Shown piece by piece: positions 53,604 through 61,572 of a DNA stretch of 64,000 nucleotides; the stretch's first letter is position 1, and each line of letters begins with the position of its first letter. Origin of the DNA: JBBDYH01 sp040901795 (lineage in GTDB: Bacteria > Planctomycetota > Planctomycetia > Pirellulales > JALHPA01). The notes beneath the pieces are model-generated. The model made no database searches, was not told the DNA's origin, and worked only from the letters and a program-made list of their open reading frames with translations. A program made the position numbers and the translations under genes. The stretch spans positions 7,869 to 71,868 of the forward strand of contig JBBDYH010000147.1 in assembly GCA_040901795.1 (NCBI GenBank), written 5' to 3'.

Positions 53604-55546
53604 CGCACGTTCCTCGCAATGTGATTCTTTACGGCCACGAACGCGATCTGCCGAAGCCAATCTCGCTGCGCGCCGGCCTGCTGTCGCTCGTTTTCGAAGC
53701 CGGCGACTTGCGCTACGTGCGCCTCGGCGAGCAGGAGATCATCCGCCGTATCTACGTTGCAGTGCGCGACCACAATTGGGCCACGATCCCGATGCGGATC
53801 TCGGACCTGAAGATAGACTCCGGCGACGATCGCTTCACCATCACCTATTCCGCCGACCATCAAGAACGGGAAATCGACTTCCATTGGGACGCGACGATTC
53901 AGGGGACGCCCGACGGCCAAATCTCGTTCTCGATGCAGGGCCACTCGCGTTCCACATTCAAGCGCAACCGCATCGGCTTTTGCGTATTGCATCCCCCTCA
54001 GTGCGCGGGCATGCTCTGCCGCTTCGTGCAGGAATTTGGCGACATCGTCGAAAAGCCCTTCCCGCGACTGATCGCACCTGCGCCCCAGGAGGACCCGTTC
54101 CAGGAGATCCGCGAGATGTCGTACCAGGTCGCCGACGACGTCTGGGCGGAATTGAAGTTTGAAGGCGACATCTTTGAGACCGAAGACCAGCGCAACTGGA
54201 TCGACGGCTCATATAAGACGTTTTGCACGCCGCTGCGGCTGCCGTTTCCGGTCAAGATCGAGGCGCGGACGGAAGTCTCGCAACGCGTGCAGCTACGGTT
54301 GCGTACCAAGCAGCCGGTGAAGGTTGAGCCAAGCCAACCATCCACACCGCGGCTGCGGATCGCAGAGCAAGCGTTGCCGCTGGTCGCAGTGGGACTTACT
54401 CTCGCGAAACATCCGCACACCGAGCGGCAAATCGAGCGTCTGAAGGCACTCAATTTGAGCCACGTTCAGACCGAGCTGCATTTGCGCGATGCTACTGCCC
54501 GGGACGATTACCTGGCCGCGGTGGATGCCGCTACTCGCATCGGCGCTCCGCTTGAAATTGCCGTCTATCTTTCAAGCACAAACGACGCCGAACGAGAGCT
54601 CAACGAGCTTGCCGGCTGGATACGCCCGGAGCACTCGATCGCCCGCTGGCTGGTATTTCAAGCGGGTGACAAGACCACTCGGCCGGACGTGCTCGATGCC
54701 GCCCGTCGTGTCCTGCAATCCCGCACACCGCAAGCCCAGTTCGGCGGCGGGAGCGCCGCCTACTTCACCGAGCTGAACCGTGAGCGGCGAGATCTGCAAG
54801 CGGCCGATGTACTCTGCTACTCCATCAACCCACAGGTCCATGCCTTCGACAACACGTCGCTCGTCGAAAATGCGCAAGCGATCGCATACACGGTCGAAAG
54901 CGCTCGCCAGCTTGGCGGGGGCCGAGGCGTCGCCATTTCGCCGGTCACGCTGCGGCCCAGGTTTAATCCCGACGCCACAGGGGCCGCTGCGGAACCCCCC
55001 GCCGGCACGCTGCCCGAGTCGGTGGATCCGCGGCAGATGTCGCTCTTTGGCGCCGTCTGGACGCTGGCCAGCGTGAAAGCCGTCGCCGAGAGCGGCGCCG
55101 CCAGCGCCACTTATTACGAAACCGTCGGTTGGCTGGGCGTGATGGAGTGTGACGAGGGATCGCCTGCGCCGACCCAGTTTCGTTCCATCGCAGCGGGCGT
55201 ATTTCCACTGTATCATGTGTTTGCCGTCCTCAGCGAGTTCCGCGGCGGGGAACTACTGCGATGCGAATCAACCCAGCCGCTGACTGTCGCCGCGCTCGTG
55301 CTGCGGAAGTCCGGCCGGTTGCGGATCGTGATAGCTAACCTTACACCCGAAACGCAACACGCGATAATTGAGGGCGCAGGCAACGGTGACTACCGGCTTA
55401 GGCGCCTGGACGAATCCAATGCGATCGCCGCGATGAAAGATCCAGACGCGTTCCGCAGCGACAGCGGCAAGCGCATCAGGTTGACTACGAATGATTTGAT
55501 CCTCGATCTGCCGGCGTATGGCCTCGTCGTTTTGGACCGCGGATAA
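53600..55546 (+). CDS. apnL: D-apionate lactonase-like protein
   Basis: 648 residues, overlapping the aldolase stop (ATGA). The N-terminal half matches, from memory, the apionolactone hydrolase ApnL: LRAGLLSLVFEAGDLRYVRL, EIIRRIYVAVRDHNWATIP, FKRNRIGFCVLHPPQCAG, EMSYQVADDVWAELKFEGD, FEMEDQRNW-type FETEDQRNWIDGSYKTFCTPL. The C-terminal half is a TIM-barrel-like region (HVQTELHLRDA, PLEIAVYLSS) ending in a beta domain. No signal peptide is seen. ApnL opens D-apionolactone to D-apionate; an ApsD-like dehydrogenase in the same cluster supports the call. A relative acting on another aldonolactone is possible. Confidence 0.72.
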   Translation: MTHVPRNVILYGHERDLPKPISLRAGLLSLVFEAGDLRYVRLGEQEIIRRIYVAVRDHNWATIPMRISDLKIDSGDDRFTITYSADHQEREIDFHWDATIQGTPDGQISFSMQGHSRSTFKRNRIGFCVLHPPQCAGMLCRFVQEFGDIVEKPFPRLIAPAPQEDPFQEIREMSYQVADDVWAELKFEGDIFETEDQRNWIDGSYKTFCTPLRLPFPVKIEARTEVSQRVQLRLRTKQPVKVEPSQPSTPRLRIAEQALPLVAVGLTLAKHPHTERQIERLKALNLSHVQTELHLRDATARDDYLAAVDAATRIGAPLEIAVYLSSTNDAERELNELAGWIRPEHSIARWLVFQAGDKTTRPDVLDAARRVLQSRTPQAQFGGGSAAYFTELNRERRDLQAADVLCYSINPQVHAFDNTSLVENAQAIAYTVESARQLGGGRGVAISPVTLRPRFNPDATGAAAEPPAGTLPESVDPRQMSLFGAVWTLASVKAVAESGAASATYYETVGWLGVMECDEGSPAPTQFRSIAAGVFPLYHVFAVLSEFRGGELLRCESTQPLTVAALVLRKSGRLRIVIANLTPETQHAIIEGAGNGDYRLRRLDESNAIAAMKDPDAFRSDSGKRIRLTTNDLILDLPAYGLVVLDRG

Positions 55547-55563
55547 CTTCGACCGCGGATAAC

Positions 55564-57108
55564 GTGGATACCACCGATCATAAGGATGACGGCGTGCTTC
55601 TCGCAGCGCGCGGCATCGTTAAGCACTTCCCGGGGGTCAAAGCGCTGGACTGCGTTGACTTGGAAGTGCGGCGCGGCGAAGTCCATGCGCTGGTCGGTGA
55701 AAACGGCGCAGGAAAGAGCACGTTGATGCATATTCTGGCCGGCGTGTTTCCTCCCGACGGCGGGCAGATCGATTTTGCCGGACAAGAAAACGTCCGAATC
55801 GCGAACGAACACGCCGCACAGCGCCTCGGCATCTCGATCGTGTTCCAGGAGCGCAGCCTATTCGGCGATCTCTCCGTGGCTGAAAACATCTTTGCCGGCC
55901 GACAGCCGACGTGGGGCTGGGGACACGTCCATCGACGTCGTCTCTGGTTGCAAACGCGCCGCCTGCTCGACCGGGTCCGGCTGAATGTCGATCCGCGAAT
56001 CGCGGTAAACCGCTTGTCGCCCGCACAGCAGCAGATGGTTGAAATTGCTAAAGCGTTGTCGCTGGACGCACAGCTTCTAATCCTCGATGAGCCGACGGCG
56101 GCGCTTACAGAAAACGAGACGCGGACCCTCTTCGGCGTGATCGAACAATCGGCGCGCGAAGGCCGGGGGATCATCTACATTTCCCACCGGCTGGAAGAGG
56201 TCTTTCAGATCGCCGGTCGCGTCACCGTCCTCAAGGATGGCAAGTGGCAAGGGACGCTGCCGATCGAGCAAACCTCGCCAGACGAGCTTGTCACGCGGAT
56301 GGTTGGCCGCGAGCTCGCCCACAGCGCCGCGATTCCTAGCAACCCGATTGCCTCGCCCCAGCCGATCCTCGAAGTCCGCGGCCTCTGCGATCGTCCGAGC
56401 GGATTGCGCGATCGCCCGCTGCTCAAAGACGTCTCCTTTAAGGTCGATCCGGGCGAGATTGTGGCTTTTGCAGGGCTTTCAGGCGCCGGCCGCACGGAGA
56501 CAGCGCTGGCCGTCTTTGGCGCGCGGCATCACATCAGGTGTGACATTTTTATGAACGGCGCTCGCGCTTGTATCCGCACGCCGCGCGACGCCGTCCGGCT
56601 GGGAGTCGGCTACTTGTCCGAAGACCGCAAAGAGTCCGGCTTGTTTCTCGAGATGACTCTGGCCGCTAACATTGCTGCGGCAAACCTCCGCCACTTCGGC
56701 ACCTGGTGGTTGAGCAAGCCCCGGATTCGGCAGACCGCGCGCCAGTTCCGAGAGCGCCTCCGCATCGCGGCGCCGACGGTCGACACGCCGATCGTGAATC
56801 TCAGCGGCGGCAACCAGCAAAAGGCGCTGATCGCGCGCTGGCTGCTGCTGGAGCCGAAAGTGCTGTTCGTCGACGAGCCGACGCGCGGCGTCGATGTCGG
56901 CGTCAAAGGAGAAGTGCATGCGCTGTTGCGTGAGCTTGCCGATCGTGGGACAGCAATCGTGGTCATCTCCTCCGATCTGCCAGAAGTCCTGGCGTTGGCC
57001 GACAGGGTGCTCGTAATGCGCGAAGGGCGAATTGCCGGGGAGCTGACTCGCGCGCAGGCCAGCGAAGATGCAATCATGCGTTTAGCCTCGACCGGACTGG
57101 CGGCATGA
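55564..57108 (+). CDS. Sugar ABC transporter ATPase (two NBDs)
   Basis: 514 residues from GTG 55564, RbsA/AraG/XylG type. The first NBD has GENGAGKST, LSPAQQQMVEIAKAL and LLILDEPTAALTE; the second has a modified Walker A, GLSGAGRTETA, with LSGGNQQKALIARWL and VLFVDEPTRGVDVG, as normal for this family. It powers uptake of a pentose-like sugar. Just before it the DNA carries a tandem GACCGCGGATAAC. Its last codon overlaps the permease start (ATGA). Confidence 0.93.
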   Translation: MDTTDHKDDGVLLAARGIVKHFPGVKALDCVDLEVRRGEVHALVGENGAGKSTLMHILAGVFPPDGGQIDFAGQENVRIANEHAAQRLGISIVFQERSLFGDLSVAENIFAGRQPTWGWGHVHRRRLWLQTRRLLDRVRLNVDPRIAVNRLSPAQQQMVEIAKALSLDAQLLILDEPTAALTENETRTLFGVIEQSAREGRGIIYISHRLEEVFQIAGRVTVLKDGKWQGTLPIEQTSPDELVTRMVGRELAHSAAIPSNPIASPQPILEVRGLCDRPSGLRDRPLLKDVSFKVDPGEIVAFAGLSGAGRTETALAVFGARHHIRCDIFMNGARACIRTPRDAVRLGVGYLSEDRKESGLFLEMTLAANIAAANLRHFGTWWLSKPRIRQTARQFRERLRIAAPTVDTPIVNLSGGNQQKALIARWLLLEPKVLFVDEPTRGVDVGVKGEVHALLRELADRGTAIVVISSDLPEVLALADRVLVMREGRIAGELTRAQASEDAIMRLASTGLAA

Positions 57109-58157
57109 GTACACCTGCTTCGAACTTCAATCGATCGAGCTGGTTCGCCCCCCTGCGCGACCTTGCTCAAGGGGCGTACACGCGCGAGATCGCGCTGGCC
57201 GTCCTGATCGCGATTCTGATCACGGCCTTCGCCGTGCAGTACCCGCGGACGTTTCCCACCTGGGACAACGCCGTTGCAGTGCTCCGAGGGTTAGCGGGCG
57301 ACGGAGTGCTGGCCGTGGGAATGATGCTGCTCTTGATCGCCGGCCTCTTCGATCTGTCGGTCGGGAGCACGTTCACGCTGGCGGGCGTTGTCGCGGCCTA
57401 CTTCATGACCGACGCGGAATTTCAGTGGCCGCCGTTGCTCGCCTTGGCGGGCGGCCTGGCGGTGGCCGCGCTGGCAGGGTTTTTCAATGGCGTGGTGGTG
57501 GCCAAAATCAAAGTCAACCCACTGATCACCACGCTGGGCACCATGGGCATCTTCCGCGGCGTGGCGATCCTCATCGGCGGCACGGGCAAACCGTACTCCG
57601 AGGAGTTTCGACAGTGGGGCCGCACCGAGACGTGGCAGCTCGACTGGCTCAGCGAACCCGTGGCCGAGCAGGTTCGCGTGATCTTCAAAGCGGAGAACTG
57701 GGGCCTGTGGCTGCTGGCGTTTGTCGCACTGCTGTTTCACTACCTCCTGGTCCACACGCGGTTCTTTCGGCAATACTACTACATCGGCAGCAACGTCAAG
57801 GCCGCGGTGTTGTCGGGAATCCCGGTGACTCGGCTGCAAATCTTCGCCTTTACGTTGATGGGTTTTCTGGCCGGCCTGGCCGGTATCGCCTTCACGGCGC
57901 GACTTGGCACGTCGGTGGCCACGGCCGGGGACGGTGCGGAACTGCGAGCCATCACGGCGGTGATCCTCGGCGGCGCAAGCCTTTCGGGCGGCCGGGGAAC
58001 CGTGATCGGCGCACTGTTGGGCGTCGTGTTCATTGGATTAATCAAAAACGTCATGCCGTTTGCCGGCATTAACTCCAACTGGCAGAGCATCATCATTGGC
58101 GGCGTGCTCGTGGCCGCGGTAGCATTGGACTCGCTGCTCAATCGCCGCGCACGATAA
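57105..58157 (+). CDS. Sugar ABC transporter permease (RbsC type)
   Basis: 350 residues, about eight to ten membrane segments (EIALAVLIAILITAFAV, VLAVGMMLLLIAGLFDLSVG, LLALAGGLAVAALAGFFNGVV). The family motifs VAKIKVNPLITTLGTMGIFRG, NVKAAVLSGIPV and AVILGGASLSGGRGTVIGALLG are present. It forms the channel with the upstream ATPase and takes sugar from the downstream binding protein. Confidence 0.93.
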   Translation: MSTPASNFNRSSWFAPLRDLAQGAYTREIALAVLIAILITAFAVQYPRTFPTWDNAVAVLRGLAGDGVLAVGMMLLLIAGLFDLSVGSTFTLAGVVAAYFMTDAEFQWPPLLALAGGLAVAALAGFFNGVVVAKIKVNPLITTLGTMGIFRGVAILIGGTGKPYSEEFRQWGRTETWQLDWLSEPVAEQVRVIFKAENWGLWLLAFVALLFHYLLVHTRFFRQYYYIGSNVKAAVLSGIPVTRLQIFAFTLMGFLAGLAGIAFTARLGTSVATAGDGAELRAITAVILGGASLSGGRGTVIGALLGVVFIGLIKNVMPFAGINSNWQSIIIGGVLVAAVALDSLLNRRAR

Positions 58158-58174
58158 CCGCACAAGGGGGAACG

Positions 58175-59191
58175 ATGAAGGACATCACTCGACGCGAACT
58201 TCTTCGCCACGCCGGTCTTGCTGCGGGCGTTGGCACACTGGCCGCAATACCCGGCTGCGGCACGTCACGGAATGACGGCGTCGCTCGTGACACCGGCGAC
58301 TACTCTGACGAAGAGTACGTCTGGATCTCGGCTAACTCGAATCTCCCCCTGTTCGTGGCGCACGACCATCCGGCGCTCAAAGTGGCCGAGCAAGCGTTTG
58401 GCGTGAAGACCTCGATTGCCGGGCCAGACACGATCGAAATTCCGGGTTTAATTACCGCGATCGAACAGGCCGCCGCGCGAAAGCCGGCGGGCATGATGGT
58501 CGTAGGCTGGGACCCCGAGGCGATGATCCCGATCATCAACCAGGTCGTGGACCAGGGAATCCCAGTCGTGTGTGTCGACGCCGACGTTCCCAAGAGCAAG
58601 CGTTTGTCCTTTATCGGCACCAACTGGTACGACCTCGGCGTGCGGCAGGGGGAAGCCATGGTTAAGGCACTCGACGGCCGCAAAGGAAAAGTCGCCTTGT
58701 TGGGCCTCATCGAGCAGGCCATCGATCAGCAGGCGTTTGACGGTTTTCGCTCAATTGCCGTGCCCGCTGGACTTGAATGCATGGAGCCGCTGCAGGACGA
58801 AGGCAAGCAGTCGAAAGCCTACGAAGTCGCCTCCGGCGTCCTCCAGGCCAATCCCGATCTGGTCGGTATGGCCGGCTTCGACAGCGAAAGCGGGCCTGGC
58901 ATGGGACAGGCCATCAAAGAGGCCGGCCGCGGGGGCAAAGTGATCGCGACCTGCGTCGAGGCGGAACAACAGCATTTGGAGCTGCTGCGAGACGGCGTGC
59001 TCACGGCGTGTATCGGCCAGAAGCGCGGGCTTTTTACGTACGTTGGGGTTCAGGCACTCTTTGAGGTGAACCGAGCACGGTTGAAGTTCACCAACGACGA
59101 CGACAAGGCGGGCGTGGTTCCGATCCCGGTCAATTACAACACGGGAACGTACACGGTCACGAAGGATAACGTGAAGTACTTTCTCGGCTAA
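58175..59191 (+). CDS. Sugar ABC transporter substrate-binding lipoprotein
   Basis: 338 residues; AAGGGGG precedes ATG 58175. The N-terminus combines a twin-arginine motif (TRRELLRHAG) with a lipobox (LAAIPGC, Cys28), so it is probably a Tat-exported lipoprotein. The rest is a type I periplasmic binding fold (Peripla_BP_4): GLITAIEQAAARKPAGMMVV, VDQGIPVVCVDAD, FIGTNWYDLGVRQGEAMVKA, GFDSESGPGMGQAIKEA. Ligand unknown; by context D-apiose or a related sugar. Confidence 0.9.
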   Translation: MKDITRRELLRHAGLAAGVGTLAAIPGCGTSRNDGVARDTGDYSDEEYVWISANSNLPLFVAHDHPALKVAEQAFGVKTSIAGPDTIEIPGLITAIEQAAARKPAGMMVVGWDPEAMIPIINQVVDQGIPVVCVDADVPKSKRLSFIGTNWYDLGVRQGEAMVKALDGRKGKVALLGLIEQAIDQQAFDGFRSIAVPAGLECMEPLQDEGKQSKAYEVASGVLQANPDLVGMAGFDSESGPGMGQAIKEAGRGGKVIATCVEAEQQHLELLRDGVLTACIGQKRGLFTYVGVQALFEVNRARLKFTNDDDKAGVVPIPVNYNTGTYTVTKDNVKYFLG

Positions 59192-59196
59192 CTGCC

Positions 59197-59393
59197 AGGT
59201 CCGGAGGACCGAAATGCAATAGCCCCGACCGTAAGGTCGGGGAATAGAACCATCTAGCGCTCCGAAAGGCCCGGAGGGCCGGCACATCGCGACGCCGAGT
59301 GCCGGTCCTCCGGACCTGTGAAATCCTAGAATCGCGCCTTTCCCGGCCCTCACGGGCCGGGCTATTACCTGTCGGCCCTCCGGGCCTATACCC
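59197..59393. repeat. GGCCCTCCGGGCC palindromic repeat cluster
   Basis: Four hairpins in about 200 bases: GGTCCGGAGGACC, AGCCCCGACC...GGTCGGGG, GGCCCGGAGGGCC with the GCCGGTCCTCCGGACC partner, and CCCGGCCCTCACGGGCCGGG, GGCCCTCCGGGCC. It sits inside the putative operon between binding protein and dehydrogenase and may give unequal expression. Confidence 0.75.
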
Positions 59394-59411
59394 GCTTTGC
59401 AACGGTTGAGC

Positions 59412-60440
59412 ATGACTCCACTTCGCTTCGCACTTTTCGGCGCCGGCTTTTGGGCCCGCTACCAGTTGGCCGCCTGGCAGGAACTGCCGGATGTCGAATG
59501 CGTGGCAATTTACAACCGCACCAAGTCCAAGGCGGAGGATCTGGCTCGCGTGTTTGGCGTCCCGACGGTCTACGATGATCCGCACGAATTGCTTGAGCGC
59601 GAGAAGCTCGATTTCATCGACATTGTGACCGACGTGGACAGCCATGGCCGGTTCGTCCGCATGGCCGGCAAGCAGCATCTGCCTGTCATCTGTCAAAAGC
59701 CAATGGCCGCAAGCCTTGAAGAAGCGGAAGGTATGGTCGCCGCCTGTCGGGAAAGCGGCACGCCGTTTTTCGTACACGAGAACTTCCGCTGGCAGACGCC
59801 GATGCGCGCCGTCAAACAATTCCTCGACGCCGGCCACATCGGCGCCCCATTTCGTGCGCGGATCGACATGATCTCGGGCTTCCCCGTGTTCAAAAACCAG
59901 CCGGCGCTCAAGGAGATCAAACAGTTTATTCTCACAGATCTGGGGAGCCACATCCTCGACCTGGCGCGCTTCTTCTTCGGCGAGGCGGAAAGCTTGTACT
60001 GCCAAACGCATCAGGTCCACACCGGCATTCGCGGTGAAGACGTGGCCACCGTCATACTGCGGATGAACGGCGGCCGCACGACGGTGATTTGCGAGATGGC
60101 TTATGCGGAGAACCCACTGGAGCGTGAGTGCTTTCCTGAGACGTTGCTCTTCATCGAGGGCGAGCTCGGCTCGCTGGAGTTGGCCCCTGGCTTTCAAGTG
60201 CGCTTGACGACCGCGAAAGGGACCGAGCTGCGGCGGTTTCCCCCGCGCGTGTACGACTGGTGCGACCCGGCCTACGCCGTTGTGCAGTCGAGCATCGTCG
60301 ATTGCCACCGAAACCTCTTAGGTGCATTGCGGGGCATGTCACGCGCCGAAACGACTGGTGACGACAATCTCCGCACAATGCAGTTGGTCTTCAAGAGTTA
60401 CGAATCGGCGGATCGAAATGCCGTTATCTCATGGCCCTAG
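59412..60440 (+). CDS. apsD: Gfo/Idh/MocA dehydrogenase, probable D-apiose dehydrogenase
   Basis: 342 residues from ATG 59412 (MTPLRFALFGAGFWARYQLA). Nucleotide-binding GAGFWARYQLAAWQ; VICQKPMAASLEEAE is the signature segment, with Gln where most family members have Glu in EKP. Then FFVHENFRWQTPMRAVK, FILTDLGSHILDLARFFFGE with the catalytic Asp-His pattern, and ETTGDDNLRTMQLVF near the end. From memory this matches ApsD, which oxidises D-apiose to apionolactone with NAD. The apnL-like gene in the same cluster makes it consistent. A related sugar dehydrogenase remains possible. Confidence 0.75.
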   Translation: MTPLRFALFGAGFWARYQLAAWQELPDVECVAIYNRTKSKAEDLARVFGVPTVYDDPHELLEREKLDFIDIVTDVDSHGRFVRMAGKQHLPVICQKPMAASLEEAEGMVAACRESGTPFFVHENFRWQTPMRAVKQFLDAGHIGAPFRARIDMISGFPVFKNQPALKEIKQFILTDLGSHILDLARFFFGEAESLYCQTHQVHTGIRGEDVATVILRMNGGRTTVICEMAYAENPLERECFPETLLFIEGELGSLELAPGFQVRLTTAKGTELRRFPPRVYDWCDPAYAVVQSSIVDCHRNLLGALRGMSRAETTGDDNLRTMQLVFKSYESADRNAVISWP

Positions 60441-60452
60441 CCACCAGACCCC

Positions 60453-61391
60453 ATGCCCCCTATCAAAACCATTGCGGTCTGCGGCATTGGCCAAATGGGC
60501 GCCGCCGCAGCCGTTTCTTACCAGCGCGCCGGATACGACGTACTGCTCTGGGCCCGCAACGCCGAGAAGTTACAAGCGGTGCAAGAGACGCTCGACCGTC
60601 TCAATGCCTGGATCGATGAGCACGTCGGCGCGTCGTCGCGGAAGGCCGGCGTAGTGCATCTAGAACCCAATTTGGTCAACATCGATGGCCAAGCCGATCT
60701 CGTGATGGATTGCATCGCGGAGGACATGGAACAGAAGGCCATCCTGCTCCGCCGTTTCGAACGCTCGCTCGCCAACGGCGCCATTTTCATCTCCACCACA
60801 AGCGGCTTGAGCATCACCGAAATGGGCCGGCGCAGCGGCGTTGGTCATCTCCTGGCCGGCGCTCATTTCTGGAATCCGCCGCACCTAATGCCGCTGGTCG
60901 AGGTAATTCGCGGCGAGCAAACTCCCAATTGGCTGATGGACCGCGTCTGCGAGATTGTCGAAGACATCGGCAAGATCGCCGTCCGTGTCGAGCGCGATGT
61001 GCCCGGCTTCATCGGCAATCGGCTCTTGCACGCGATGTGGCGCGAAGCGATCCACCTCGTTGAGACTGGCGTCGCCACAGCCGCTGACATCGACCGCGTC
61101 ACACGGCTCACGTTCAGCTTGCGCCAGCCAGCCGTCGGGCCGTTCGAAAATATGGACCTGGTGGGGTTGGAACTGGTTCATGCGATTCAGAGTTATCTTT
61201 TCGCCGATCTTGCTAACGATCGCGAGCCGCAACGGCCAGTTGTGGAGCGGCTTCGCGCCGGCGACTTCGGTATGAAAAGTGGCCGCGGATTTTACGATTG
61301 GCAAGCTCGAAGTGCCGACGACCTCCTCGAACGCCGCGACCGCCAGATTGTGCGGCAGCTCGATTTCTTGCGTGAAATGCGAGCGCTGTAG
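60453..61391 (+). CDS. 3-hydroxyacyl-CoA-dehydrogenase-fold NAD-dependent dehydrogenase
   Basis: 312 residues, 12 bases after the Gfo/Idh gene. NAD motif VCGIGQMGAAAAVSYQRAG; catalytic His in AGAHFWNPPHLMPLVEVIRG, VPGFIGNRLLHAMWREAIHL, C-terminal dimer domain AVGPFENMDLVGLELV and MKSGRGFYDW. The fold is shared by 3-hydroxyacyl-CoA dehydrogenases and L-gulonate 3-dehydrogenase; in this sugar-acid context a CoA-free hydroxy acid is more likely. It may oxidise apionate or a product of it. Confidence 0.88.
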   Translation: MPPIKTIAVCGIGQMGAAAAVSYQRAGYDVLLWARNAEKLQAVQETLDRLNAWIDEHVGASSRKAGVVHLEPNLVNIDGQADLVMDCIAEDMEQKAILLRRFERSLANGAIFISTTSGLSITEMGRRSGVGHLLAGAHFWNPPHLMPLVEVIRGEQTPNWLMDRVCEIVEDIGKIAVRVERDVPGFIGNRLLHAMWREAIHLVETGVATAADIDRVTRLTFSLRQPAVGPFENMDLVGLELVHAIQSYLFADLANDREPQRPVVERLRAGDFGMKSGRGFYDWQARSADDLLERRDRQIVRQLDFLREMRAL

Positions 61392-61516
61392 GGAACGGCC
61401 TCCGTGCCGTTCCGTTGGCGCGTTTGACGTGGCGACGCCGCCTGGCGCTTCCTGAACACCACAGAGGGCGTTCCCTACAAAGTTATCGCTCGAATGGGCG
61501 TTCCCTACAGAACCTT
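61388..61516. repeat. Dispersed palindromic element, copy 3
   Basis: GTAGGGAACGGCCTCCGTGC matches 13021 with one change; the far arms GAGGGCGTTCCCTAC and GGGCGTTCCCTACAG are duplicated. It overlaps the stop of the dehydrogenase gene by a few bases and ends the cluster. Confidence 0.7.
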
Positions 61517-61572
61517 GACGTTCACCATTGCCGATGAGATAAAACAATCGCCTTAACCACCGGAGCCTGGCC

